From contig CALUUA010000009.1 of NCBI GenBank assembly GCA_944323845.1, positions 18,444 through 82,443 of the forward strand: DNA of 64,000 nucleotides, given 5' to 3'. A program made the position numbers and the translations under genes. This document shows, in pieces, positions 8,710-18,379 of this stretch (positions are counted from its first letter, which is position 1; each line of letters begins with the position of its first letter). Source of the stretch: an uncultured Bacteroidales bacterium. GTDB taxonomy: Bacteria > Bacteroidota > Bacteroidia > Bacteroidales > UBA932. Below the pieces are notes generated by a model. The model saw only the letters and a list, made by a program, of their open reading frames with translations. It did no database searches and was not told the origin of the DNA.

Positions 8710-11301
8710 ATGAGAAAATTTTATCTGACAATGGCCTGCCTCATGGCGGTTGCTCTCGGATGGACATCCTGCGTCAAGACAGACGAGCTTGAAGGCAAGC
8801 TGGACGGAATCGAGGACAGGATCGAGGCGCTGGAACAGCAGGCTGTAGAGATCAACAGAAATGCTACTGCCGCATATGTCCTGCACACTGAAGGACTTGT
8901 GGTCATGGACATCAAGGCATACGACGACGGACGGGTCTATAAAATGGAGATGAGCGACGGAAGCGCCTTGACGATTTATGTAGCCGAAGACGGGGGAAAC
9001 GTATCACCTGTAATAGGCATTGATCAGGACGGAAACTGGACCCTCACCCTCTGGGACGAGACACAGACCATAGCTGAAATGGGAACTTCGAATCCGATAG
9101 TCCCTCAGGTCCGTGCAGTGGAGGATCCTGAAAACCCTGACAAAATGGTATGGCAGATATGTACTGACGGAACGAACTGGGAGTACATCACCGGTTCGGA
9201 CGGGAAGCCGGTACACGCCACAGGAGAAAGCATCACGGATTCATTCTTTACAAGCGTAGTATATGACGAGGCCGGGAAAAAAGTGTCCATAGAGATGGCT
9301 GACGGAAAGGAACTTTCCCTGCCGGTCTATGAAGGCATCACGATGGAGATCTACGACTTCGACATGGAGAAAGGCGCGAGCATATACAGGAATGAAATGA
9401 AGACATTCTTCGGAGAATTCACTCCTGACGTCGTGAATGCGTATATCAAATGTCCGGATGACTGGAAAGCCGAAATCATCGATATGGGAGACGGAAGACA
9501 CCAGTTCATCGTGACAGCTCCGGGAGAAGGCGAAGGCAGCCACGAAGTCCAGGTATATCTCGAATCCGACGAACATTATCTGAGGATATATACTTTCAGA
9601 TTCGATCTGGTTCCGGAAGACTTCAATTCCGCCTATACTCAGGCGTGGCGTGAATTCTACGCCAAGGATCCCAATAATGTCCTGCTCGACTTCTCATATG
9701 CAGGCTACGACCACGGAGAGTCTGCTCCCGAATCGGTGACCGTCACGGAAAACGCCGACGGCACCTGCACGGCGAGCAACGGCTACAAAGTCTACAACAT
9801 AAAAAGCTACGGAGCGATACCGGACGACAATGCCAGCGACAGGGAGGCTTTCATAGCCATGCTGACGGAAGCCCTCGGCCCGCCTGTGCCCAACACGGCA
9901 GGGGACCAGCTGGTATTCCCGCATCCCAATTCTCCCAGAAATGTCATATTCTATTTCCCTGAAGGCGAATACATTCTCCATACGGCAGCGGACAATGTAG
10001 GTGACAGAAGCCAGTCGATAATAATCAGGGGAAGCAATATTATTCTCAAGGGAGCCGGCAAGGAAAAATCCACGGTCACAATGACAGACCCTAACCTGCC
10101 GTCCAGTTCCGCCCTGTACTCATCCCCGGATATGATACAGCTGAAACACAACACAGGCATACAGTACAGCAATACCCTCGCGGAAGTCGCAGGAGACTCT
10201 CCCAAAGGCTCTTTTTCCGTCACTGTCAGCGGGACACCGAATCTGAAGGCCGGAGACTGGGTATGTCTCTACCTGAAAAACGGGGAACTGGAACTGGTGA
10301 AGAAGGAACTTGCCCGAGATGATGTGAATCCTGATTCCGACTGGGTCATCGTCGACAATGGCGATGAGCAGGACACCGGCGTAGTCGTAAAGGACATACA
10401 TCAGATAAAATCGGTTTCCGGGAACACTGTCACCTTCTACGAGCCGATTATGCATGAAGTGGAAGCCAGATGGGGATGGAAAATCGTCGGCTACCAGCAT
10501 TACAAGAATGTAGGAGTGGAAGACATCACATTCAAGGGGAATGCAAAAGAAGATTTCGACCACCACGCATCATGGGAATATGACGGTGCCTACAAGCCTG
10601 TAAGCATGACCAGAGTGGTGGACTCATGGATGAGGAATGTAGGATTCATCAGCGTGAGCGAGGCATGTTCCATAATAGAAAGTGCGAACGTGTCTGTCTA
10701 CAAATGCGGCATCTCAGGACAGAGAGGACATTCGGCAATAAGATCGCAGGCCTCCTCAAGAGTGTTCATCGGAGCCGTTACCGACGAGTCGACAGGACGC
10801 AGGATGGACGATCTCGGACATGAAGTCACCGGGTCCGATCCTGACGAGATCACGGGACAGTATCACGCTGTAGGTGTGTCGAAGGAAAGTCTGGGAGCCG
10901 TCCTCTGGAGGAACACATGGGGAAGCGACGGATGTTTCGAGGCACATGCGACACAGCCTCGTGCCACACTCATAGACTGCTGCACAGGAAGCTTCAGAAG
11001 ATGGAGACAAGGCGGAGACGCAAATCAGATGCCGAATCATCTGTCGGACCTGACAATATGGAATTTCAAGAACACGACTCCGTTTTCCGGCGAATGGATA
11101 TGGTGGGATCAAAGCTCTGCCTGGTGGAAATTCATGCCGCCTATAATCGTAGGATTCCATGGCAGCGCCATTGATTTCAATGAAGAACAGACACTCCGCG
11201 ACGAGAGCAACGGCGTCCCTGTAGAACCTGAATCACTGTATGAAGCCCAGTTGAAAAACCGGCTTGGCTATGTGCCGGGATGGCTTACAGGGCTGAAATA
11301 G
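8710..11301 (+). CDS. DUF4988/DUF4955 lipoprotein, PL29-like putative glycosaminoglycan lyase
   Basis: The 863-residue protein starts with a lipoprotein signal (GWTSC, Cys21), then a short heptad-rich helix (about 24-50), then the DUF4988-type beta module with GxxxDGNWT and VVYDEAGKKV. From about residue 355 the sequence has the glycine, asparagine and valine-rich turns of a right-handed parallel beta-helix (FYFPEGEYIL, IIIRGSNIILKG, NVGVEDITFKG, LSDLTIWNF). This architecture resembles Bacteroides DUF4955 proteins, among which, from memory, is the founding chondroitin/hyaluronan lyase of family PL29. A surface lyase role fits the neighbours. Catalytic residues cannot be assigned by eye. The N-terminal module is shared with the next gene. 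Confidence 0.7.
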   Translation: MRKFYLTMACLMAVALGWTSCVKTDELEGKLDGIEDRIEALEQQAVEINRNATAAYVLHTEGLVVMDIKAYDDGRVYKMEMSDGSALTIYVAEDGGNVSPVIGIDQDGNWTLTLWDETQTIAEMGTSNPIVPQVRAVEDPENPDKMVWQICTDGTNWEYITGSDGKPVHATGESITDSFFTSVVYDEAGKKVSIEMADGKELSLPVYEGITMEIYDFDMEKGASIYRNEMKTFFGEFTPDVVNAYIKCPDDWKAEIIDMGDGRHQFIVTAPGEGEGSHEVQVYLESDEHYLRIYTFRFDLVPEDFNSAYTQAWREFYAKDPNNVLLDFSYAGYDHGESAPESVTVTENADGTCTASNGYKVYNIKSYGAIPDDNASDREAFIAMLTEALGPPVPNTAGDQLVFPHPNSPRNVIFYFPEGEYILHTAADNVGDRSQSIIIRGSNIILKGAGKEKSTVTMTDPNLPSSSALYSSPDMIQLKHNTGIQYSNTLAEVAGDSPKGSFSVTVSGTPNLKAGDWVCLYLKNGELELVKKELARDDVNPDSDWVIVDNGDEQDTGVVVKDIHQIKSVSGNTVTFYEPIMHEVEARWGWKIVGYQHYKNVGVEDITFKGNAKEDFDHHASWEYDGAYKPVSMTRVVDSWMRNVGFISVSEACSIIESANVSVYKCGISGQRGHSAIRSQASSRVFIGAVTDESTGRRMDDLGHEVTGSDPDEITGQYHAVGVSKESLGAVLWRNTWGSDGCFEAHATQPRATLIDCCTGSFRRWRQGGDANQMPNHLSDLTIWNFKNTTPFSGEWIWWDQSSAWWKFMPPIIVGFHGSAIDFNEEQTLRDESNGVPVEPESLYEAQLKNRLGYVPGWLTGLK

Positions 11302-11360
11302 AATCCGGACACGTAGTCTGAAACGGAAAATTGAAAGGAAAATAATAAAACCACAATAAA

Positions 11361-13616
11361 ATGAAACTGAATTTCAATAATTTAGCCAAATGGGCGGCTG
11401 TGATTATAGGCAGCGCAGCCATATTCTCCTGCTCTGACCTGAACGAACTCGAAGAGAGGATTGATGACCTCGACAGCAGGGTCACCGCCTTGGAGAAACA
11501 GATTCCGGCTCTGAATGAAAGCGTTAAGGCAGTGTCGGAACTTATCAAGGAAGGCGCAGTCATCACCAAAATAGAATATTTCGGCACGGACAAGATCGAA
11601 GACGGCGAAATTCCATATTATGAAATCACCGTTTCCGGAGAGACGGAGCCATACAAACTTGTCAGCGGCAGCATAGGAAATATCCCTGCCATCGGCATTA
11701 ATGAAAACGGCAACTGGACCATGGACGGAACGGAAATCATTGTCGGAGGCTCGGCTGTCAGCGCAGAAGCGGACGCGCCTGAATTCCGTATCAACAACGG
11801 ATACTGGGAAGTCAAGACCGACGGGGAATTCGAACAGGTATTGGACGAGGCAGGAAAGCCGGTTCCGGCCACAGGCACTGAAGGTTCCGACATATTCGAT
11901 GACGTAGTATATGACGAGGCCGAAGGCGTGCTCAGGATCACCATGTCAGAAGGCGGAAAGACGATAGAAGTCCCTGTCATCTCAGCTGATGAATTCTCTT
12001 GCGTGATATACTATAACGATCAGCCGGCTGACTACGATACCCCTATAGAGTTCGGACTCGGAAGCGTCATGACATTCTCTGTGAAAATGACGGGTGTCGT
12101 AAGCACGATCATAGAGCAGCCTCGCGGATGGCAGGCCGAGCTCGGCGATGAAACAGGCGGTACGGCCACACTGACAGTCACGGCTCCGTCATCCATAGCA
12201 CAGACGAAAATATCAGCCAGCACAGAAAACGATATCACGATCCACGCTCTGAACGCAGACGGACTGTCCACGTTCGCCAAGATACAGGTAAAGGTTCTGC
12301 CTGGCACCAAACCTGTCGTAACAGTATCTGCATCCGAAGCAGGATACACCTCACTCGGCTTCACTGTCACTTGCTCGAATGAAGCGGCTCTGGACGGGAC
12401 ATACTCATACAAATATCTGCTTTATACCGAGGACACTCCGGCACCTTCAGAGTCCACCTTCGGCACAGCTGAAACCGGGACAGAAACCCTCTCGCTCACA
12501 AGCACGTCTGACGGTCAAGCCATAAGCTATGGCAAGAACTATATACTCTATGTCCTTCCGGTCAATACTCTTGAAGACGGAACTGCCGTAAACGGAGACA
12601 TTTCCGCCACAAAAGCAGCCACAAAGACCGCCGCGACATATAAGGAACTGTATGATGCCGGAGTAGCCATAACTATAGCAGGCAAGACATATGACAATAC
12701 GACATACGGCGAGGCCGGTACTTTGAGCGGAAACATCACATCCCTCGCAAACAAGGTCAACTTTGTAGACGGAGACATCGAACTGAACATAAGCGGCAAT
12801 ATCGAAGGTATAATCCTGATCGGAAACAATATCTCCGAAAAACCTGCAGTCACATTCCAGGCTGCACTGAAAATCGCACCTCAAGCTTCGTCAGCGTTTG
12901 TACTTCACAATCTTGAACTGACGAACAACGGGTATGATGGCGTATATTACTCACAGCTTGCAGCAACCGCTACACTGGAATACATATGCGTGGATAACTG
13001 CAAGGTAAATCTCGACAAGCATATCCTGACGATAGGCGCTTCAGATGCACGCACATTTACAGATGTGCATATATCGAATTCAGATTTCAAGGTTCCTGAA
13101 GGACAGGTGGAGAAATATCTGATAGGAGCAAATTCCGGAACAAGGTCTGCCAATTCCGTCACGATAGAAAACAATGTCTTCTACAGCAGTGCTGCAGGAA
13201 ACAATTTCTTCAGGCTGGTATTCTTCCCTGGAATGGCTCTTACTGAGCTGAATTTAAGGAACAACACTTTCTACAATATAGAAGGACACACCAATACGGA
13301 CTTCTATTTCAGATTCAACACAGTCTCTACGATAGACATAAGTAACAATCTGATGTATAATGAAGTCATAAACAATGGAAAGAATTACAGTCTGCTGAAC
13401 TGCAATTCAGGTACATATCCTTCACAGGGCACAGCTTCGAACAATTACTACTATATGGAGGAAGGAAGAGCGTGCAACCTGTTCTATGCTGCAAACTACA
13501 CATCAAGCATAGAAAACACGAAACGGGCCGGAACAGATCCGCTTTCAGTGAAGGATGTTGAAAACGGCATATTCACTACATCCGCCGAATATCCGAACTG
13601 CGGGGCACAGAGGTAA
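11361..13616 (+). CDS. DUF4988 surface lipoprotein with beta-helix-like C-terminus, likely glycan binding
   Basis: A 751-residue protein with lipoprotein signal (AAIFSC), a short coiled coil (LEERIDDLDSRVTALEKQI) and the same DUF4988-type module as the preceding gene (IGINENGNWT, DDVVYDEAEGVLRI). A fibronectin-like or Ig-like stretch follows (about 305-415, with PVVTVSASEAGYTSLGFTVTC), then a C-terminal half rich in Asn and short beta strands (HISNSDFKVP, ENNVFYSS, LRNNTFYNIEG, DISNNLMYN), as in DUF4957/DUF5123 proteins. No catalytic motif is recognisable. As last gene of the operon it is most likely a surface glycan-binding or capture protein for the same substrate. Confidence 0.65.
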   Translation: MKLNFNNLAKWAAVIIGSAAIFSCSDLNELEERIDDLDSRVTALEKQIPALNESVKAVSELIKEGAVITKIEYFGTDKIEDGEIPYYEITVSGETEPYKLVSGSIGNIPAIGINENGNWTMDGTEIIVGGSAVSAEADAPEFRINNGYWEVKTDGEFEQVLDEAGKPVPATGTEGSDIFDDVVYDEAEGVLRITMSEGGKTIEVPVISADEFSCVIYYNDQPADYDTPIEFGLGSVMTFSVKMTGVVSTIIEQPRGWQAELGDETGGTATLTVTAPSSIAQTKISASTENDITIHALNADGLSTFAKIQVKVLPGTKPVVTVSASEAGYTSLGFTVTCSNEAALDGTYSYKYLLYTEDTPAPSESTFGTAETGTETLSLTSTSDGQAISYGKNYILYVLPVNTLEDGTAVNGDISATKAATKTAATYKELYDAGVAITIAGKTYDNTTYGEAGTLSGNITSLANKVNFVDGDIELNISGNIEGIILIGNNISEKPAVTFQAALKIAPQASSAFVLHNLELTNNGYDGVYYSQLAATATLEYICVDNCKVNLDKHILTIGASDARTFTDVHISNSDFKVPEGQVEKYLIGANSGTRSANSVTIENNVFYSSAAGNNFFRLVFFPGMALTELNLRNNTFYNIEGHTNTDFYFRFNTVSTIDISNNLMYNEVINNGKNYSLLNCNSGTYPSQGTASNNYYYMEEGRACNLFYAANYTSSIENTKRAGTDPLSVKDVENGIFTTSAEYPNCGAQR

Positions 13617-13636
13617 ACAGACCTTAAGACCGACTG

Positions 13637-13676
13637 AAGGAAGGAGACTAAAAGCGCGCTTTTAGTCTCCTTCCTT
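13637..13676 (+). terminator. Intrinsic terminator, perfect 40-base palindrome
   Basis: Twenty bases starting AAGGAAGGAG are followed immediately by their exact reverse complement, ending CTCCTTCCTT, and the right arm runs into TTTT. It lies 20 bases after the stop of the last locus gene and overlaps the -33 element of tyrS. It should end the glycosaminoglycan operon. Confidence 0.85.
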
Positions 13677-13707
13677 TTGGTCGGGACTCTGTTTTTCACT
13701 ATCTTCG
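13676..13707 (+). promoter_or_regulatory. tyrS promoter
   Basis: TTTG (13676-13679), 20 bases, TATCTTCG (13700-13707): one mismatch to TAnnTTTG. The start codon follows 30 bases later. The -33 element begins on the last base of the upstream terminator stem. Confidence 0.6.
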
Positions 13708-13737
13708 CATGATAAAAACGGAAACAGGAACAAAACG

Positions 13738-15027
13738 ATGAAAAATTTTGTCGAAGAACTCAGATGGAGGGGCATGATACAGGATATCATGCCGGGAACA
13801 GAAGAGAAACTGATGGAAGGACCTACGGCCGCCTATGTAGGCATAGACCCGACCGCAGATTCGCTTCACATAGGTCATCTGGTAAGCGTAATGATATTGA
13901 AGCACTTCCAGAACTGCGGACACAAGCCGTTCGCCCTCGTAGGAGGAGCTACCGGGATGATCGGCGACCCGTCCATGAAATCCCAGGAAAGGAATCTTCT
14001 GGACGAGGAAACCCTGACCCACAACGTAGCCTGCATCAAAGCCCAGCTTTCCCGCTTTTTAGACTTCGATTCGGATGCGCCGAACAAAGCCGAACTGGTG
14101 AACAACTATGACTGGATGAAAGGATATTCATTTCTGGACTTCGCCAGAGATATCGGCAAGCATATTACCGTGAACTACATGATGGCAAAAGATTCTGTAA
14201 AGAAACGTCTGTCATCCGAATCACGGGAAGGCATGTCTTTCACGGAATTCACTTACCAGCTCCTTCAGGGATATGATTTTCTCTACCTGTACCAGCACAA
14301 AGGCTGCACTCTCCAGATGGGAGGCAGCGATCAGTGGGGCAACATCACTACCGGTACTGAACTTATCCGCAGGAAACTCGGAAAAGAGGCTTTTGCACTC
14401 ACCTGCCCTCTCATCACCAAGGCTGACGGAGGAAAGTTCGGGAAAACGGAAAAAGGGAATATCTGGCTCGATGCGGAAAGGACGTCACCGTATCAGTTCT
14501 ACCAGTTCTGGCTGAATGTCTCCGATGAAGATGCCGCGAGATACATCAAAATATTCACCATGCTCGGCAGGGAAGAAATAGAGGCTGCCATAGCCGAACA
14601 TGCGCAGGCTCCGCACCTGAGGTCGCTCCAGAAACTTCTCGCAAAGGAAATCACCGTCATGGTCCACGGGAAAGAAGAATACGAAAAGGCAGTAGAGGCT
14701 TCCAACGTGCTCTTCGGCAATGCCACTTCCGAAACCCTGAAGCATCTGGACGAAAAGACATTCCTTCAGGTTTTCGACGGCGTGGCGACATTCGGTATCG
14801 GACGTGACAAATTGCCGTCAGGCATCATAGATCTTCTGGCTGTCGAGACGCAGGTGTTCCCGTCCAAGGGTGAATGCAGGAAAATGATTCAGGCCGGAGG
14901 CGTGAGCATAAACAAGGACAAGGTCACCGATATCGGAGCGATGATAGGCACAGAGCACCTCATCGGAGGAAAATATATTCTGGCACAGAAGGGAAAGAAG
15001 AACTATTTCATCATCAAGGTAAACTAA
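13738..15027 (+). CDS. tyrS: Tyrosyl-tRNA synthetase
   Basis: A 429-residue class I synthetase that charges tRNA-Tyr. The HIGH motif is present as LHIGHL around residue 45, the tyrosine/ATP site block GGSDQWGN near 198, and the KMSKS-like loop as KFGKTEKG around 227. A C-terminal S4-type RNA-binding segment ([23 protein letters not shown]) ends the protein. Length and order match bacterial TyrRS of the short type. Its TAA stop shares one base with the ATG of rbfA (TAATG), so the two are translationally coupled. Confidence 0.97.
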   Translation: MKNFVEELRWRGMIQDIMPGTEEKLMEGPTAAYVGIDPTADSLHIGHLVSVMILKHFQNCGHKPFALVGGATGMIGDPSMKSQERNLLDEETLTHNVACIKAQLSRFLDFDSDAPNKAELVNNYDWMKGYSFLDFARDIGKHITVNYMMAKDSVKKRLSSESREGMSFTEFTYQLLQGYDFLYLYQHKGCTLQMGGSDQWGNITTGTELIRRKLGKEAFALTCPLITKADGGKFGKTEKGNIWLDAERTSPYQFYQFWLNVSDEDAARYIKIFTMLGREEIEAAIAEHAQAPHLRSLQKLLAKEITVMVHGKEEYEKAVEASNVLFGNATSETLKHLDEKTFLQVFDGVATFGIGRDKLPSGIIDLLAVETQVFPSKGECRKMIQAGGVSINKDKVTDIGAMIGTEHLIGGKYILAQKGKKNYFIIKVN

Positions 15028-15371
15028 TGGAAGAAAAGAATACCAGACAGCAGAAAGTGGCTCGTGAGATCCAGCGGCATTTCGCGGAAATCCTGCGTTC
15101 GAAAGGCATGGCGGCATTCGATGGAGCCATGCTGACAGTCAGCGAAGTGAGAATCAGTCCGGATCTGTCGGTAGCCTATATCTATGTCAGCATATTTCCG
15201 TCCGAAAAAGCCGGAAAAGTGATGGATATCCTGAAAGAAAACACGAAAGCGCTTCGGGGCGAGCTCGGGAACAGAATCGGCAAACAGCTGAGGATCATTC
15301 CCGAAATCAATTTCTTCCAGGATACGACCCTCGACTACGTGGCCCGCATCGAAGAACTGCTGAAGAAATAG
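15027..15371 (+). CDS. rbfA: Ribosome-binding factor A
   Basis: A 114-residue protein with the single KH-like fold of RbfA, needed for late maturation of the 30S subunit. The start [16 protein letters not shown] and the block LTVSEVRISPDLSVAYIYVSIF are characteristic. The ATG at 15027 overlaps the tyrS stop; a longer frame upstream runs through tyrS and is not expected to be used. The permease gene follows after 11 bases, so tyrS, rbfA and the permease form one transcription unit. Confidence 0.93.
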   Translation: MEEKNTRQQKVAREIQRHFAEILRSKGMAAFDGAMLTVSEVRISPDLSVAYIYVSIFPSEKAGKVMDILKENTKALRGELGNRIGKQLRIIPEINFFQDTTLDYVARIEELLKK

Positions 15372-15382
15372 ACCTTCCAGCC

Positions 15383-16624
15383 ATGAACCTGCCGCTCTTT
15401 TTCGCCGGAAGATACCTGTTTGCAAAGAAATCGCACAATGTCATCAACATCATCTCTGCAATCAGCGCCGCCGGCATGGCCATAGGTACTGCAGCCCTGA
15501 TCATCATACTGTCGATATACAACGGCTTCGATGCTCTGGTCAAGGATATGCTGAACGACTTCGACCCCGACATACTTATCACTCCCGCCGAAGGGAAGGT
15601 TTTCGTGCCGGAAGGTGAGACCTATGACTGGATCTACGCCCGGGATGAAGTCCTCAACATGAGCTGCACACTCACAGAAAACATCTTCGTGAACTATGAT
15701 GGCAGGCAGAGTATGGTCACGGCCAAAGGCGTGGACTGGGTATATGAAGAAGAGTCTCCTGTGCGGAATCATATCCGTACAGGAGATTTCACTCTGCACA
15801 GAGGAGATGTACCTCTGGCTGCGGCAGGCAGCTCGCTGGCCTATAATCTGGGCATCAATCCGAGATTCGTCACCCCGCTGGAACTGTATTTTCCCTCTCG
15901 CACACGGAATTTCTCCATTTCTAACCCTGCCGCTTCCATAGAATCCGTAAACGTCTGGCCCTCCTGCATTTTCGCCATCAACAGCGAGATAGATGAAAAA
16001 TATGCCATAGTCCCGATAGAAGTGATGAAAGAACTCCTTGAATACGATGACGAAGTGTCGGGAGTGGAAATAAGGCTGAAGGACAGCTGCACCGCAGATA
16101 AGGCGGCAGCTCTTGTCGGAGAAATATCGGACAGACTCGGCCCCGGATTCGAAGTAAAGGACAGATTCGGGCAGAATCCGTCCCTGTACAAGATGATGAG
16201 ATATGAGAAACTGGCCATCTTCTCGATACTTATTTTCATAGTCATCATAGTGGCTTTCAACATCTTCGGCTCACTGACCATGCTAATCATGGAAAAACGC
16301 GAAGACATCGGCATCCTGCGTGCCATGGGAATGCAGGAGCGCAGCATCAAAGCCGTATTCACTCTGGAAGGATGGCTGATTTCCCTGCTCGGGCTTGCTG
16401 CAGGACTTGCGCTCGGCATCGGAGCCGCCCTGATCCAGCAGCATTTCGGAATAATGAAAATGCCCGGAAACTTCATAGTCCAGGCATATCCGGTAATTCT
16501 GTCGGCAGGAGATGTCATCATCACCGCCGTAAGCGTGGCAGCCGTCGGCTGGGTAATCGCCAGGCTGCCTGCAGGAATCATCAGTCGTCGATATCGACCA
16601 GACGGAACTGGTTGTCAAAGGTAA
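15383..16624 (+). CDS. FtsX/LolE-like ABC transporter permease
   Basis: A 413-residue inner-membrane protein. It has a first membrane helix after the N-terminal FAKKSHNVINIIS motif, a large periplasmic domain (about 55-260) and three helices at the C-terminus (about 270-400) with the FtsX block EDIGILRAMGMQERSIKAVFTLEGWLI interrupted here for length. This is the layout of LolC/LolE lipoprotein-release or MacB-type permeases. No ATPase gene (LolD) is adjacent. The 3' end overlaps the convergent PepSY-like gene by 44 bases, so the last 14 residues are coded opposite that gene's end. Confidence 0.85.
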   Translation: MNLPLFFAGRYLFAKKSHNVINIISAISAAGMAIGTAALIIILSIYNGFDALVKDMLNDFDPDILITPAEGKVFVPEGETYDWIYARDEVLNMSCTLTENIFVNYDGRQSMVTAKGVDWVYEEESPVRNHIRTGDFTLHRGDVPLAAAGSSLAYNLGINPRFVTPLELYFPSRTRNFSISNPAASIESVNVWPSCIFAINSEIDEKYAIVPIEVMKELLEYDDEVSGVEIRLKDSCTADKAAALVGEISDRLGPGFEVKDRFGQNPSLYKMMRYEKLAIFSILIFIVIIVAFNIFGSLTMLIMEKREDIGILRAMGMQERSIKAVFTLEGWLISLLGLAAGLALGIGAALIQQHFGIMKMPGNFIVQAYPVILSAGDVIITAVSVAAVGWVIARLPAGIISRRYRPDGTGCQR

Positions 16625-17018
16625 GTTCGAGTCTGTTCGTGAGCTTCACTTCATAGCCCCTGTAACCTTTTTCTATCTGGACAAACTGCGTGTCCGGGAA
16701 ATTAGTCTTCACATATTCGCGTATCTGAACCGGCACCAGCTCCTCATTCAAGGTAGAATACCTGCAATCCACTTCTTTCCACTCTCCCTGACCGCTGAAT
16801 TCGACTTTGGTCCCTTTCGTCAGAATCACCTCATACGAGAGTTCCATGAAATCAGACTCCTCTTTCACATACGAAACCTTCTCATTCGGGAAATATTTCT
16901 TCATGAACTTCTGGGCTTTCGCCGGAAGCTGTTCGAAAGGGATGATCCTGTCATTGTCTGCACTTGCAATACCTGCGAACATCAGCATGGATGCGATAAT
17001 AAACATAAACTTTTTCAT
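16581..17018 (-). CDS. Secreted PepSY-like protein (BLIP-like, DUF2874)
   Basis: A 145-residue protein with a Sec signal (MKKFMFIIASMLMFAGIASA) and two repeats of a PepSY-like fold: FEQLPAKAQKFMKKYFP...VSYVKEE and VPVQIREYVKTNFPDTQFVQIEKG. Such proteins are periplasmic and common in Bacteroidota; their function is poorly known. The start at 17018 is chosen for the signal peptide; the frame extends further up but without signal logic. It lies just downstream of a two-component system on the same strand, and CAAAATTC at 17060-17067 could be its own minus-strand -7 box. It may be a target or accessory of that system (inference). Confidence 0.8.
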   Translation of the reverse strand: MKKFMFIIASMLMFAGIASADNDRIIPFEQLPAKAQKFMKKYFPNEKVSYVKEESDFMELSYEVILTKGTKVEFSGQGEWKEVDCRYSTLNEELVPVQIREYVKTNFPDTQFVQIEKGYRGYEVKLTNRLELTFDNQFRLVDIDD

Positions 17019-17104
17019 GACAATAAAATTTTTACGGTTAATGATCAGTTTTTCTGATGCAAAATTCAGGAGAGATTCTGAAAAGAAATTGAAATTCCGG
17101 AATT

Positions 17105-18379
17105 TTATTGTCTTTTTACGGAAAAAACATGCATGTTTCCGGAAAAAGCATATGTCAGAGAGAGTCCGTAGTTCCTGCAAATCGAATCCGCTATCGCCAG
17201 ACCTATACCTGTAGAACCTTCAGTAGCGGACTGCGACCGGTAAAACCTGTCGAATATCATATCCCCGTCCAAAGGTCTGTCACCCGGATTCGAGACCGAG
17301 AAACCGGACTTATCCATATGCACGGTGATGACAGCTTCTGTCCGGCTGTGCAGGTAAGCGTTCTTCAGAAGATTCCTGACCAGAATGACTGCCAGCTGCT
17401 CGTTCACCTCATGGATGAACGGAGCCATGATATCCATATCCACCCGCACGCCGCGGTTCTGATATATTTCGGAAAACATTTCTTCAGAATCCCTGAAGAG
17501 CGTGGAGAAATCCACCGGTGACGTTTCGGGAAACTGACCGTTCTCTATGCGTGTCAGCAGAAGAAGGGTCCTGTTAAGCCTGATCAGGCCCTGAAGCTCC
17601 CTGTGAACCTTTACCAGCTCTTCAGCCTGACCGGGGGTAAGGTCCGGCGAATCGAGGAGCATCTCTATCCTGTTGCTGCACGAGGCTAACGGAGTCTGAA
17701 GCTCATGCGAGGCATTGCCTATGAAGCGTTTCTGTTCCAGATACTGGGTATCGAAGCGGGAAGCCGCATTCCTGATGGTATCTGCAAGACGGCGGAATTC
17801 CGTGATATTCGTATCCGACGGCACAGGAGGCATTGTTTTTCCCGGATTATACTCGTCCAGCCACCGCAGCATGGCTTTCAACGGCTTCATGTTGTAATTC
17901 ACGACCCAGACGGAGATACCCAAAACCGACAGTAGCATAAGCACATACAGACCGATTATCCACCAGAGCAGGGAACGCTGGATATCCTCCTTCTCGAATG
18001 TAGGGACAGCCACCTTGAGCTCGAAAAACCGGTCTTCGCTGTCACGGAATATCCGTGTCAGGATCCTTGCCGACTCGAACTCGGACTTGGCTGACATGAA
18101 AACCTCCTGATACTCGAAGGTAATCCACGGCCTGGACATGGCATAGTCGCGGGTCACCTCCTTTATATAATAGGTATTGTTTGTACCGTTGTCATCGGAA
18201 GGCAGTTCCACCCCGGAAAGTTTCCGTATGATGAGCCCGTCGGAATAGTCCACCAGAGAATCGTCCGTCTCATCATTTATTTCATCCACTGTAGCCAGAT
18301 AAAAGCAGAATGCCCATCCTGTCAGCAGGATGGTCAATGCGACCGCGAGCCACGCGGTAATTTTCAGCAAAAGTCTCAT
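17105..18379 (-). CDS. Sensor histidine kinase
   Basis: A 424-residue membrane kinase. Helix one is at 6-30, a periplasmic sensor region at about 31-135, helix two at 136-161, then a HAMP-like linker and the catalytic core. The H-box FIGNASHELQTPLA gives phospho-His225; the N-box LLKNAYLHS, the G1 box FSVSNPGD and the G2 box STGIGLAIAD are complete. It should autophosphorylate and pass phosphate to the response regulator encoded just upstream, whose stop overlaps this start by four bases. The signal is unknown. The protein ends at SVKRQ, close to the kinase core. Confidence 0.93.
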   Translation of the reverse strand: MRLLLKITAWLAVALTILLTGWAFCFYLATVDEINDETDDSLVDYSDGLIIRKLSGVELPSDDNGTNNTYYIKEVTRDYAMSRPWITFEYQEVFMSAKSEFESARILTRIFRDSEDRFFELKVAVPTFEKEDIQRSLLWWIIGLYVLMLLSVLGISVWVVNYNMKPLKAMLRWLDEYNPGKTMPPVPSDTNITEFRRLADTIRNAASRFDTQYLEQKRFIGNASHELQTPLASCSNRIEMLLDSPDLTPGQAEELVKVHRELQGLIRLNRTLLLLTRIENGQFPETSPVDFSTLFRDSEEMFSEIYQNRGVRVDMDIMAPFIHEVNEQLAVILVRNLLKNAYLHSRTEAVITVHMDKSGFSVSNPGDRPLDGDMIFDRFYRSQSATEGSTGIGLAIADSICRNYGLSLTYAFSGNMHVFSVKRQ

